Shown one piece after another: positions 10,432 through 21,300 of a stretch of 64,000 bases of DNA (position 1 is the first letter of the stretch; the number at the start of each line of letters is the position of its first letter). The translations under genes and the position numbers were made by a program. This DNA is from Guadua angustifolia (Eukaryota; Streptophyta; Magnoliopsida; Poales; Poaceae). Below the pieces are notes generated by a model, which worked only from the letters and a program-made list of their open reading frames with translations, searched no databases and was not told the DNA's origin. The DNA lies in NCBI GenBank assembly GCA_036346375.1, contig CM070520.1, positions 14,085,791 to 14,149,790 on the forward strand. The letters run 5' to 3'.

Positions 10432-12194
10432 TTAGCCCGACGCGGTGGCGCACACTTCCCTCTTTAGGCGCTTATACGCGGCGTTGGAGGAAAAGGTGGA
10501 TGAACCACCATAGATGTACTCCACGGCGTGGTCCGCCTGTTGGAAGGCCAGCGGAGCGGGATCTTCGTCTTGGTCATCGTCAGGGTGGCGTTCCTTGAGC
10601 CGCTTCTCCACCATTTTGTTCACGACCCAACAACTGTCGAGGTCGTGAGTGTTGGTCTTGTGGATCGGGCAGTAGGGCTCGCCCTCCTTTTGCTTGCGGC
10701 GGTCGTTCTTGCGATCGCGGCGGTCATCGCGCCGGTCACAGCGGTCATCACGCCGATCACGGCGATCGTCACGCCGGTCACGGCGGTTGCACTTTCGTGG
10801 CGCGGGGACTTCATCTTCACGCTCGGCGGCCAAGACCCTCCTGGTCTCTCCTGCCTCGCGCTTCCGCGCCTTCTTACCTGAGCGGCCAGAACCCTTCGAG
10901 ATCCCGGCCTCGTCCTTGCTTTGACCACCCTTGGGGCCAGACGCCGGCCCCCTTGTGTGCGAGGGAGAAGAGCTCGGAGGTGGTGTTGATGGTATGGGTG
11001 GCCATCTTCTCCTTCATCTCGCGGTCGCGGACGCCTCTTCGAAAGGCGATGACGACCGACTGTTCAGAAATATGGGGGATCGTATTGCGGCAGTGGCAAA
11101 ACCGCCGGATGAAGTCGCGCAGCGACTCCCCCTTCTCCTGCTCCAGAGCATGGAGATCGTCCTCTACGCCTGGCTGCACAAAGGAGCCTTGAAAGTTGGC
11201 GACAAAGAGGTCGCACAACTCCCCCCACGAGTGCACCGAGCCCCGTGGGAGGTTCAACAGCGAAGAGCGGGCAGAGCCCGTCAAGGCCGTCAGAAAGTAG
11301 TTGGCCATGATCTTTTCAGACCCGCCAGCTGCCCACACCACCGTTGTGTAGATCTGCAGGAACTCCTCTGGGTTGGTGGTGCCGTCGTATTTTTCGAGGG
11401 ACGCCGGGTGAAACCTATCAGGCCACGCCACGCGGCGCAACCGTCGGGAGAAGGCTTGGCACCCGACGCCATAGAGGGAGCTCAGCCGCTCACCACAAGC
11501 CCCGTCCGGAGACCGTCCCCGGAGCGCGGGGCCTGGCTCCCAACAGAGTCGGAGGAGTGAACCTCCTCTTTGGTCCGAGAGCCACAGGGGGGGCTCTCAT
11601 CATCAGAAGCAACCCGCTTCCCGCGGCTGCGCTCCTGGGCAGAGTGGCGCGGCAGGCGACCACGGAGGTCATCACCGCGCCGACTGCGGCTTTCATTTAG
11701 GTGCGACCGGAGGTCCCCACGGTCCCTCGCAGAATCGGGACCGGCGCCGCGCGCGACCTTCTTTCGGCCCCGGCCCGCCTGGCCAGAACCTTTTTCGTCG
11801 GGGCGACTAGACGCCTAGGTGCGTTCAACACGCACCCCAGGCACCGGAGTAGCGATGGTATCCGGGCGATCAGAGGGCCCAACCCAGAGCTGGGCCGCAC
11901 CCACGAGGGTGGCGATGTCCAGCAGCCACGGGGTGGCTGGGGTGTCTCCCGTGAGTTCCACCGGAGGGTGGTCCAAGAGGAGACGAACGCATGTAGATTT
12001 TGGGCAGGGGTGGCAGCCTCCATGGCCAGCCGACGGCGCACGGGGTGCTCCGCCGCTTCCAAGGGAACAATGTTGCCGCCCTGCCGGGGCGGGGTGAGAT
12101 GATCCTTCGACCGGCAAGACCGCCGGGATCTACTTTGGGAGACGCTCGCTCCCGCCCCACCTTGATCTTGAGAACCCGCCATCACCAGATGCAC
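10432..12194 (-). pseudogene. Gypsy gag
   Basis: Gag forms the particle that packages element RNA. The central capsid part (11440 to 10874) reads WPDRFHPASLEKYDGTTNPE, then WGELCDLFVANF, then GESLRDFIRRFCHCRNTIPH, the standard retrotransposon gag core. The C-terminal part (10833 to 10432) has a long Arg-Asp run (RRDDRRDRRDD type) followed by YCPIHKTNTHDLDSCW, a degenerate zinc-binding motif usual in Tat gag. The two parts lie in separate frames. A further frame starting near 12194 (MAGSQDQGGAGASVSQ) may be the N-terminus; this assignment is weak. The gene is broken by frameshifts. Confidence 0.75.
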
Positions 12195-12280
12195 GGGCCG
12201 GCTTCTGAATCAAGAACACCAAAGTTCGCCGGGGAGTTAGCCGGGAAAACCAACCGCTAGCCCCCTACCTGGCGCGCCCC

Positions 12281-13510
12281 TGTCGTCGTATTCCACCTGA
12301 CTGGCCCTAGTCTACAGACCGGGTTTGGTTCGATAGGAGGGCGTCTTCGCAGCTGGCAAACCCTAGCAAGGGGAAACCCTAGAGACTCCCACGCGGCGGA
12401 CTCTGGCATCTATGAACTAGAAGCGACGCAGTTGATTTTACCTGTGTTCAAGGCCCCTTCACCGTGGTAATAGCCTTACTTCCTGCTAGATTGCTTGTTG
12501 AAGGTTTGAAGCTAGTACAGAGTCTTTTGGTTACAAGTTTTGCCTAAGGCTCTACTGCTTGAACTCTTGGTTCTCCGTCTCTCGACCCCTTTTTCCCACG
12601 CACCCCAGTGCCCTTATATAGGCCAGGCTAACGGGGGTAGGTAAAAGGGGGGGTCATCATGCTGATCCATACACATTTATTACTCCTTCCCGTGCTGTCC
12701 CGTTCCTCCAGCCTCATTAAATGCCTACGCATGGCTTCGCCCGGTTTGCCCGGGATGGGACCGCTCTGCGATGGGTAGGTGACAGGCGCCAGAGGATTGG
12801 GCCTGCAGCGAAATTCCTCGCAATCAACGAACCTGACACAGCATGCGCATTGCTGGCACGGCACGATAGGGGAGGAGGCTTCGAGGTGAAGGAACCTCGC
12901 ATCGCCTTTTTGCCTTGCGGCGGGGTGAGCAGGGCGTCCTCGCCCACCTGCTCGCCTGCACACCACGTGGATCGGCACCCGGTGGGTAGGGCGTGCTCGC
13001 CCACCTGCCCGCCAAGCCACCACGTGGGCTGGGCGCCGGGCGGCGTAGGCGTCTCGCCACTGCCGCCCGCGCGACGCCACGTGGACCAAAGACCGGCGGC
13101 GGGCGTGCTCGCCACCGCCGCCAAGCCGCCACGTGGGCCGGGCGCCGGCGAAAGCGGCGCTCGCCCACTGCCGCTTCGCGACGCCACGTGGACCGGCACC
13201 AATGGCGTGCTGCCACCGCCGCCACCGCCACGCCAAGCCGCCGGCGCCCCACTGCGCCGCGCGCGCCACGCCACCGCTGGCCGGCGACGCCGCCACCGCC
13301 CGCCAAGCCGCCACGGCTGGCGTCGGCGGCGTGCTCGCCACCGCCGCCGCCACGTGGACCGGCACCGGCGGGCAAGCGTCGCTTGCCCACCGCCCGCCAA
13401 GCGCGTGGCGGGCGCCGGCAGCATGCCTCGCCCACCGCCGCCAGTCGCCACGCGGGCCACGCATGCTTTTGTGTGGCGGAAGGGGTACCTTGGCGCGAAG
13501 TACGTCGACA
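12281..13510 (-). repeat. 5' LTR of the gypsy element
   Basis: This is a 1230-bp direct repeat of 1283-2448, with the same TGTCG...CGACA ends and the duplication attct immediately outside. CACGTGG motifs are at 12964, 13021, 13078, 13130, 13185 and 13351, about 52-57 bp apart with one gap of three unit lengths. On the minus strand the interior after the LTR starts with GGGGCGCGCCAGGTAGGGGG, where the primer binding site is expected. Confidence 0.92.
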
Positions 13511-13515
13511 ATTCT

Positions 13516-13965
13516 AAACTTCAGTAAATTCTTTTGCAATCTAGCTTTATGCAAAGTAACCATGAAAGCCTTTGCTTTGTATGGCCTGCATGTATAATAG
13601 GATTCACTAAAGTCTTGCTGAGTACGCAAGTACTCACCCTTGCTTACATGTTGTTTTTAGGGTGAAGAATCGAATAGCTCGATGGAATTATTCGACGCAG
13701 GATTCGGGAATGTTGACGAGATTTTCTAGGGATTATGCCTTGTCAGTTGCCTGAGGGATTGTATGGGCATACTACAAGACTTTAATTCTTTCCGCTGCAT
13801 TCCTCTGAATTGTAAGATCTTATTATGTAAATTACCTTTACCATTTACAATAAAGAGTATGGATGTGATATCAATTGTATAAATGTGCGTACTAGCTACT
13901 GATCCAGGGACTAGTACTGTGTGCACATGAGATTTCTATTTTTGCATTTATGTAAAAATGGTGGT
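13516..13965 (+). repeat. Right part of the older LTR-like repeat
   Basis: Continues the flank broken at 1282. 'gctgagtacgcaagtactcacccttgcttac' at about 13617-13650 is wording typical of the R/U5 part of grass gypsy LTRs. Its exact right end is not clear. The CACTA element begins at 13966. Confidence 0.5.
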
Positions 13966-14765
13966 CACTACAATCAATCACCGATACTTAACAGCTGTAC
14001 ATACGGTTCATCTCGGATTGAAAAAAAAGGAGGGAGTATCTCCTTGTAAAAATAGCTAGCTTGGTAACCCTTTACCTTTCTTGCATATTCACCTTGACTC
14101 CGATGAGTAGAGAGGGTGAGCAGACCAGCATGGCTCGGTCCCTTTATCGGGCGGCACGGCCCATCTAATAAATAGGTTGTGTTGTGTCGGCCTACGAGCC
14201 AGGGTGCTAACCCAAGAACGCCCCGTTGGCCTCATGAGTCGTGTTGTGCCGACAGGGGTTCGACGCCGCAGGTAGGCGGGGCGGCGGACTGGACGCTGGG
14301 CGGCGCGGCGCGCGGGTCTACTGTTTTCGGTGGTGGCGCGAGCGAATGGGTGCGCTAGGGGATGGCCACTGGGCTTATTACGCCCTATTTTCGTCAGCCA
14401 GGGTGGGCGACGAAAACAATGCCCACGTGGTAGGGTTAGCTATTTTCGTCGGCCAGTCTGGCCGACGAAAATATTTATTCATGCCACATGACATAAGACG
14501 AGTGGGCTTAGCTTTTTTCGTCGGTCAGAGAAGCTGACAAAAATAATTTGAATTTCAACTGCTGCCCCTAGCAGATCGTTGTTTCGGCGGCCAAAGCATC
14601 GATGAAAATAGATTTATTTTCGCTTATTGTTAGTTCGCCGATTTAAAATATATTATTTTCGTCAGCTTGACTTAGACCGATGAAATGTATTATTATTGTC
14701 GTCGGCTTATAAAAAGCCGACGAAAATATCATGGGCTGACAAAAAATTATCGTTTTCTTGTAGTG
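13966..14765. mobile_element. Non-autonomous CACTA (En/Spm) element
   Basis: The ends are CACTACAATCAATC on the left and, inverted, CACTACAAGAAAACGATAA on the right (TTGTAGTG at 14758-14765). Sub-terminal motifs of the form TTTTCGTCGGC / GCCGACGAAAA occur repeatedly in both orientations, for example at about 14430-14475 and 14695-14730. No transposase frame is present. The flanking triplets (ggt, act) do not match as a 3-bp duplication, so the ends are supported only by the inverted repeats. Confidence 0.75.
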
Positions 14766-15085
14766 ACTACTGACAAGTCCATGATGCAGAGTTTTATGAA
14801 CAGTGGGCCCATTTGATACATCACCTAGTGTTAATGCGGGACCTAGGAAGTAATATTGTTGTTCTGTTCCACTTTTACAAGCATGTTCATCTTTAGTGAT
14901 TGGATGTATGTGTTTTTTTCGATGCTATTCTTGGGTTTAATAACAAGTAATTAACTAGTAGACTTAATTAATGGACGTTACCTCTTTGAAAGTTCTGGTT
15001 CATGTATCCTTCCAGCCTGGTCAGCGAAGGAAAATTCCGAGGAAAAAAATGAGGGTGAGTGAAGAAGTATTCTTTGCTATGTTAA
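14766..15085. other. No recognised feature
   Basis: AT-rich intergenic sequence. I see no coding frame, repeat or structured motif that I can support. Confidence 0.6.
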
Positions 15086-15315
15086 GGGCCTGTTTGGTAG
15101 AGCTCCAGATCCAGCTTCACCTGAGATCTGAAACTTGTAGGCTAAAATAAAGTGAATTAAGTTTATATTTTTGGTCTAAAATGTAAACAAGATGATCCAT
15201 CTAAACACTCTTAATGTACTCACAGCTCTAGCTCCACGGATCTGGTGGAGCTAGAAATACCCAGCTCCATCAGATCTACGGATCTGGTGGAGTTGAAGCC
15301 CTACCAAACACACCC
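15086..15315. mobile_element. Tourist/PIF-type MITE
   Basis: The 230-bp element has terminal inverted repeats starting GGGCCTGTTTGGTAG (left) and GGGTGTGTTTGGTAGGGC (right, inverted), flanked by TAA on both sides (15083-15085 and 15316-15318). It belongs to the same family as 20977-21195 and the outer element at 24795-25220. Confidence 0.85.
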
Positions 15316-16183
15316 TAAATCTCTACGTTTCCTGAACCTCACGCATTGAATAAGATATTGACGAGTATACTTCTTCTCGGGAGCGTAAAACGTCGTTTAT
15401 AGAACAAATAAAATTTGCTCTCTAAAAACTTCATATACGTAAAAGAATGGAGGGAGTAGCATTACTACTCTATGAATTCCAACTTTTCAGTAGCAACATA
15501 GGCAATTCAATGTTTCATAGTTTTGTTCCCAACTGAAAATTTCAGAGTTGGTACAGACAATAAGACATAGTCACCCTTAATTTCACATTTGAAATAAAAT
15601 TAAATAATGCTATCTAATGCGTAATAAGTAACCATAGGACAATTAAAAAAATGCTATCTATTGTTAGTGACTGAATAGGTTGCGTCAATCGCCGATGGAC
15701 CCATCAAATAGAGCGTCATATATTACCAGTATAATACACTATAAATTTTTTCCAAATATATAAAGATGACACATTTTATTAAGACACTAAATTTTTTACA
15801 TCACTGCAACTCTCATCGCCGAGCACCAATAGGCATCCAATTTCTTTCTTGGACATTGGCCGAAAATTCTAATCAGTGAGCGACATTGGCCGCCTCTTGG
15901 TCGATGGTAAACGCACGCGGTATGTATCATAGTCCCGGCGCGACTACGATAGGACGCGTTGATCGCCAATGGACAGTAAAATATCTCCTACGCGATGGTT
16001 TCCTGTGCATTATTTGTTTACGGTACTCATCTCGTTGTCTATTTGTTATATATCATGGCTCCATCTCGGCATCTCCAGTAGGCAGGAATTAATCAAGCCA
16101 TCCACCAAAGCAGTCCAGGCCTTCCTCAGGTTAGTGCTTTTGTATTTTCTTTTTATTCTGGTTTAATTTGCGTTAAGAACCTG
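15316..16183. other. AT-rich intergenic sequence, no gene seen
   Basis: Only short frames occur. 'ggagggagta' near 15451 resembles the end of a Stowaway MITE, but no partner end was found. Confidence 0.5.
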
Positions 16184-16191
16184 CTTCCATG

Positions 16192-17652
16192 CAGGGATAA
16201 AAAAACTGGCGAAATTTCGGATTTCGGACCCCCCCGAGATTACAAATGCCGGGCGAATTCAAAATTAAAAAAAATTGAATTTGCTACAGTAATTTCAAAA
16301 ATTTTGGCTTTGAATCCGGTTTTTGAATTTTGAGCACCGGATTTGGTCCAATAACCTATTAGAAAGTGATCTTCTATGAAAATTTGTTGAAAAACTATTT
16401 TTTTGAGATTTTTTAAAATTTAGGCAGAAACATTGTCAGATTTTTAAGAATTTTAAAAAGCTTGATAATGATATGAAATTTATGGTACCATTCTTAGTAG
16501 TTTGGGATTATACACAAAAAGTTTCAAAATAATTTAACATCATTTGTTATGTTTAAAAAATCAAAAACCGAATGGACATAATTGGGACAGTAAACTTGTT
16601 AGATTTTTATAAATTTTCCAGTGTGTGATCATGATCTAAAAATTTTATGACAGATTAAGAATTTCTTCAGTACCATTATATAAACTTTTAAAAAAAATTC
16701 AACTTTATTTGTTTGCTCAATAAAATCTATCAATGCAGTAAGCACTGAACTTACTTTGTTGTATTATATTTCAAAAATCAAACAGAGAAAGAACATAAAT
16801 GGCACTGTGCCTTATAAGAATTTTATAAATTCACTGGAGCATGATCATGATTCGAAATTTTTATGAGATATTAATAACTTCCTTTTCACCCTTATGTAAA
16901 TTTTTTAAAAAATTTAAACCTTTTTTATTGCTAAATTAAATCTATGTATTGATCATTGGTCTTTTCACAGGATAGTAGCACTGTTTCAATTTTTAAAACT
17001 TTATGATACTTGATAATCACATTAAAATTTTATGAGAATATTATGGATGTGTCAGGACCATCCATAAATATTTTCAAAATTTTATAACCTTGTTTGTTCT
17101 AATTTTCATTCGGATGAACCTTGCCGCTCAGTGCTTTACCAAGACAGTACCAATATTTGAATTTTTAAACATTCCTCACATTTTATAATCATCTGAAATT
17201 TTTAAATAAATATCAAAAATATGTTAGGAATCTCCATAAAAAATTTCAAAATATTCTAACATCGTTTGTACTATTTTTCATCCAGTTCAAACTTGCCGAT
17301 CAACGTTTCTTCGGGACAGTACCAATGTTTGAATGTTTTAAAAATACACAGAACTGATAATCACCTGAAAATTTTATGAGAACATCTATAATGTGTCGGA
17401 AACCTACAAAACAAATTGCAAAATTTTTCAACATCGTTTGAACCAATTTTCAGTCAGTTCAATTTGGGCAAAATTTCGGGTAATTTCGGGGTAATTTCGG
17501 CGAAATTTCAAAAATTTTGGTGCCAAACGAACCGGATTTGAATTTTGCTTTTTGAATTTTGAATGGATTTCATCCGAAATTTCTGAATTTCGCCGAAATT
17601 TCGGATTTCGGCCTGGTCCGAAATTTTTCTCAAAACGAAAAGTTTAACCCTG
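16192..17652. mobile_element. Non-autonomous hAT element (1.46 kb)
   Basis: The ends are CAGGGATAAA on the left and ...TTTAACCCTG on the right, the CAGGG...CCCTG form of hAT transposons. The 8-bp sequence cttccatg flanks it exactly (16184-16191 and 17653-17660), as expected for hAT. The interior has no transposase. It is AT-rich, carries many 'gaaatttcgg' motifs near both ends, and is built largely from diverged tandem units of roughly 180 bp ('gggacagtaccaatgtttgaa', 'cacctgaaaattttatgagaa'). Confidence 0.88.
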
Positions 17653-17816
17653 CTTCCATGTATTCTCTACATATATGTGTGCTGGGTTTTGAAAATAACC
17701 TTAGTGAATTCACTATTGCTGAAATTATTTTTTATTGAGAAAAGGGGATTTTTATTGATAAAATCCCCAACCTCTGTTGAAGTCAGTAACAAACTGAACA
17801 GAGATAATTTCTTCAA

Positions 17817-18047
17817 GAGCCTGTTTGTTTCAACTTTGGATTATCTAAAAGCTGATTCTGGATTGTAATTGTAGAGAAACTGATTCTCCAAAAGTTGAAA
17901 TCCAAAAGCATATATGAAGTGGATTGTGGATTCTAGTGTATATGGGTGGGCTGGATTGTGAGAATCAGATTTTAGAATCAGGTTGTTTGTTTCTGATTCT
18001 GCTTTTGAGGTCAGAATCCAGAATCAAAAGCTAAAACAAACAGGGCC
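17817..18047. mobile_element. MITE with GAGCCTGTTTG ends
   Basis: The left end GAGCCTGTTTGTTTCAACTT pairs with the inverted right end GGCCCTGTTTGTTTTAGCTT. Both arms continue with similar 'gattctggatt' text. No convincing target duplication was found. It lies about 260 bp upstream of the kinase start and so falls in its promoter region. Confidence 0.65.
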
Positions 18048-18305
18048 TTGGTAAACCATCAAATAGAGCGGCACCAGTTGTTCCCTGTCTCTATATTTGA
18101 CTTGTTTTATGTTCGCAACAACTAGTTTTGGTGAAACATTAGTTAGTCTTAAAGTTGGACCAACTCATATCAACAGTAAGGTATCCTGAACCTCCCTTCG
18201 AAAAAAAATACTTTCTTTGTGTATTTGTCCATTTTTTCTTATTAAAAATTCTCTTTTGTGTATATAGAAAAGGTTGAAGCGTAGCAGATATATAATAACC
18301 TGGAG

Positions 18306-21300
18306 ATGTTAAACAATTCAAGAATGACACCTAGGGTTCTAGAGTTTGCAGATGTTAAAAAAATTACAGATGGATTTTCTGAGAAGCACATACTTGGAAG
18401 TGGTGGGTTTGGAGAAGTTTACAAGGTATTACTAACACTTATGTCGTCTCTATTTTTCAAATGACACCATTTACTCGAAGAACACATGTACATACCATAT
18501 TAACAAGAGATTCTAATAGGGAACACTGGATAATGGAGAGGAGATTGCTGTGAAGAAGCTTTATCATCAGCCAGGATTTAATGGCCGTGCGCAATTTGAG
18601 ACTGAATTTGAAAACCTTATGAGGGCCCAGCATCAAAACATTGTGCAGTTAGTTGGCTATTGTTATGAAATACACAATGAATATGTTGAACTACCGGGTG
18701 GAAGAATGCGTTTTGCTGAAAAGGAATTTAGAGTTATCTGCTTCGAATATTTGCAGGGTGGAAGCCTTGATAACCATCTTTATGGTACGGTGATACTCTA
18801 TTTCAATTCGATTATATCATTTAGCATGTAAAGAAAAATGATTCCTTAAATTTACATCTCAAGAATATTATCTTTTGCCTACTTATGCAGAAGAACATTG
18901 TGGACCTGATTGGCACACACGATACAAAATAATTAAGGGGATTTGTGAGGGTTTAAATTACCTTCATAGTGGATTGGAAGGATCTATTCTCCATCTGGAC
19001 CTAAAACCTGCCAATATATTGCTAGATAAAAACATGGTCCCGAAAATTGCAGATTTTGGGTTGTCAAGGTTCTTCAGTGAAACACATACTCATATCACAA
19101 GAAATCTTATAGGCACACCGTAAGTAGAATGACTCATGGTAGATCTATTTTTTTCTGTTATCAATTAAATAGTGTTTGCTTCATACTGATTAATTGTGTC
19201 CTTAACATCCATGATATCATTGCAGGAGGTACATGCCACCAGAGTGCATAGATGCACGCATGATCTCAAAAAAGTATGATGTGTTCAGTTTAGGTGTTCT
19301 CATCATAGAGATAATGACAGGACATAAGGGCTACTCCACATATCATGACATGTCGAATTCCGAACAATTTATCAATATTGTAAGAAAAGTTATTTCTCCA
19401 CGTCAAAAACAAATGACATTTAGGCAAATATTAAACATTTTATCTTTGAGAGGTGCTTTTATACTTTTCTTTTTGAAAGTTGCACAAATATTAAAGTATG
19501 AATGAAAAGTAGATAGTGATTATTTACCTCTTCATTTGCTTTAAAATTTATGTAACTTATATTATGAGGGAAAGCTTTCTCTCTTTATGCTACTCCCTCG
19601 ACAACTGTATTTCTGCATTTCAATCTTGCAGGTACATCAGCATTGGAAGCATAGAATAGAGAAAACACCAATCCACACATCACCAGAAGAAGACTGGAAG
19701 CAAGTGAAGAGATGCATCGAAATAGCATTGAAATGCATCGACTATGAAAGACACAAGAGGCCCACGATAGGGGATATTATCGATAACCTGAGAGAGACAG
19801 AAACTATGATCCACAAAGTGCCGATGCCATTTTCTCAGCAATCGGGAAGTGTGAGTAGTAGCCCATGAACAAACACTACTCCAAACAGCGGCAAGCTTGG
19901 AAATTTTAATGTCTCAAGCTTTAGGTGTAATTACTAACGAGGAGGATAATGACTTGGATCATGTTGATTAGAGAGCGGAAAGACATGCGGCCTATTTTTT
20001 ATTCATCTTTGATCAAGATATCTTTACTACATTAAAACACTAATGGGTTGTTCTTTTTACCAAGATAAACAGTAACCCTGAAAACAAATATATTTATTAT
20101 GGCCATATATATAGATATGATACCATTTGATCTCGGTCTGCACCGCAGTCCATATATGTGAAGTAGATCTTCCAAACCATGAAGTAGTCCTATTTTGCCC
20201 CTCCCTATTGGGAATCACGATAGAAGTACTAGTAACTGTGTTGTCAAAATGGGTACAACCCAAGCAGTGTGTACTGTGTAGAATTACATTCCAATTTTTG
20301 TCCTGTAATTTTTTTCTATTGATTGCTTTGAAATTAGGCTACGATCGCCAAGATTGGGCAATGGGGAGGACCTGGAGGGAGTTATAATGACACTAAGGTG
20401 GCACCCCGCTGTCTGAAAAGCGTGACAATAGGTTGTGGCGAGGTCATCTGTACACTTGAGTTTTCGTACTATGACCATTATGGGCAGCACCACACTGCTG
20501 GTCCTTGGGGTTGGCAAGGACCTTATAGGCATGGTAGTTATCGTCATACGGTGAGTGTGAATCTTAATCGAAGTTCTCAAGACAAGCAAGCATACATGTG
20601 TATGTAGTATTTTCTGTTTCTTCTATTAATCCATGTTGGCCATTAATTATATCCTTTTCACAAGTAGCTCATTGATAAAGTTTTTGTTCCCTTGCAGATC
20701 AATCTTGGACCTTCAGAGTTTCTAACGGAAATTTATGGAACAATCGGTCTAATTGACACCACACCAACTGATGTTATAAGTTCGCTTACTTTTATCACTA
20801 ATGCCGGTAGCTATGGACCTTTTGGACAAGTAAAAAGAAGTCCTTTCCATATTCCAGTGCAGAGCAATGGCAGCATTGTCGGCTTCTTCGGTCGTGCAGG
20901 GTGGTACATAGACTCATTTGGTATCTATGTGAACCCTAAGCAGGAAATAGTGAAAGAAGAAGAAGAAGAGGTACTATAGTCCTATTTGGCTGAGCTCCAG
21001 ATCCCAACTCTACCTCAGATCTGGAGTTTGTAGGCTAAAATAAAGTGAATTAAGTTTATATTATTAGTCTAAAATGTAAACAAGATGACTCACGTAAACA
21101 CTCTTATTGTACTCACAACTCTAGCTCTATAAATGAATACCCTACTCCACCAACTCTGTGGATTTTGGTGGAGCTGAAGCGGTGCAAAACACCCCCTACA
21201 TAACTGCTAATTCATTTTATTCCTTTAATTGTTTTTCCTTTTTTTCTTCTAATTTTTGGTTGATTTGTTTACGCTCATGAGGCTGGGCTTGCCAAGATTG

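Larger units (their letters stand above)
1283..13510 (-). mobile_element. Ty3/gypsy LTR retrotransposon, Tat lineage, with antisense ORF
   Basis: The element has two direct LTRs (1283-2448 and 12281-13510), each with TGTCG...CGACA ends on the plus strand, and is flanked by the 5-bp duplication attct (1278-1282 and 13511-13515). Genes run on the minus strand in the order gag (about 12.2-10.4 kb), protease, reverse transcriptase, RNase H, integrase (to 6.39 kb). An extra ORF on the opposite strand lies between integrase and the 3' LTR, with a 'putative gypsy type transposon' domain. This order, with a second RNase H domain and an antisense ORF, is characteristic of the Tat lineage (Grande, RIRE2 and Retand-like elements). 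Several frameshifts, stops and a mutated reverse transcriptase motif show it is not autonomous today. Matching duplications show an insertion that has not been rearranged. Confidence 0.93.

Noticed and set aside
12628..13629. Long frames over the 5' LTR
   Set aside because: The same composition artefact as in the other LTR, with no domain.
13963..14768. A 3-bp target duplication for the first CACTA element
   Set aside because: The flanking triplets are ggt and act, which do not match, so only the inverted ends are used as evidence.
19632..19868. Kinase as a stand-alone gene ending at 19868 as the only model
   Set aside because: Kept as an alternative product only. The phase-0 donor before the stop and the conserved intron leading to jacalin exons make the fusion more likely.
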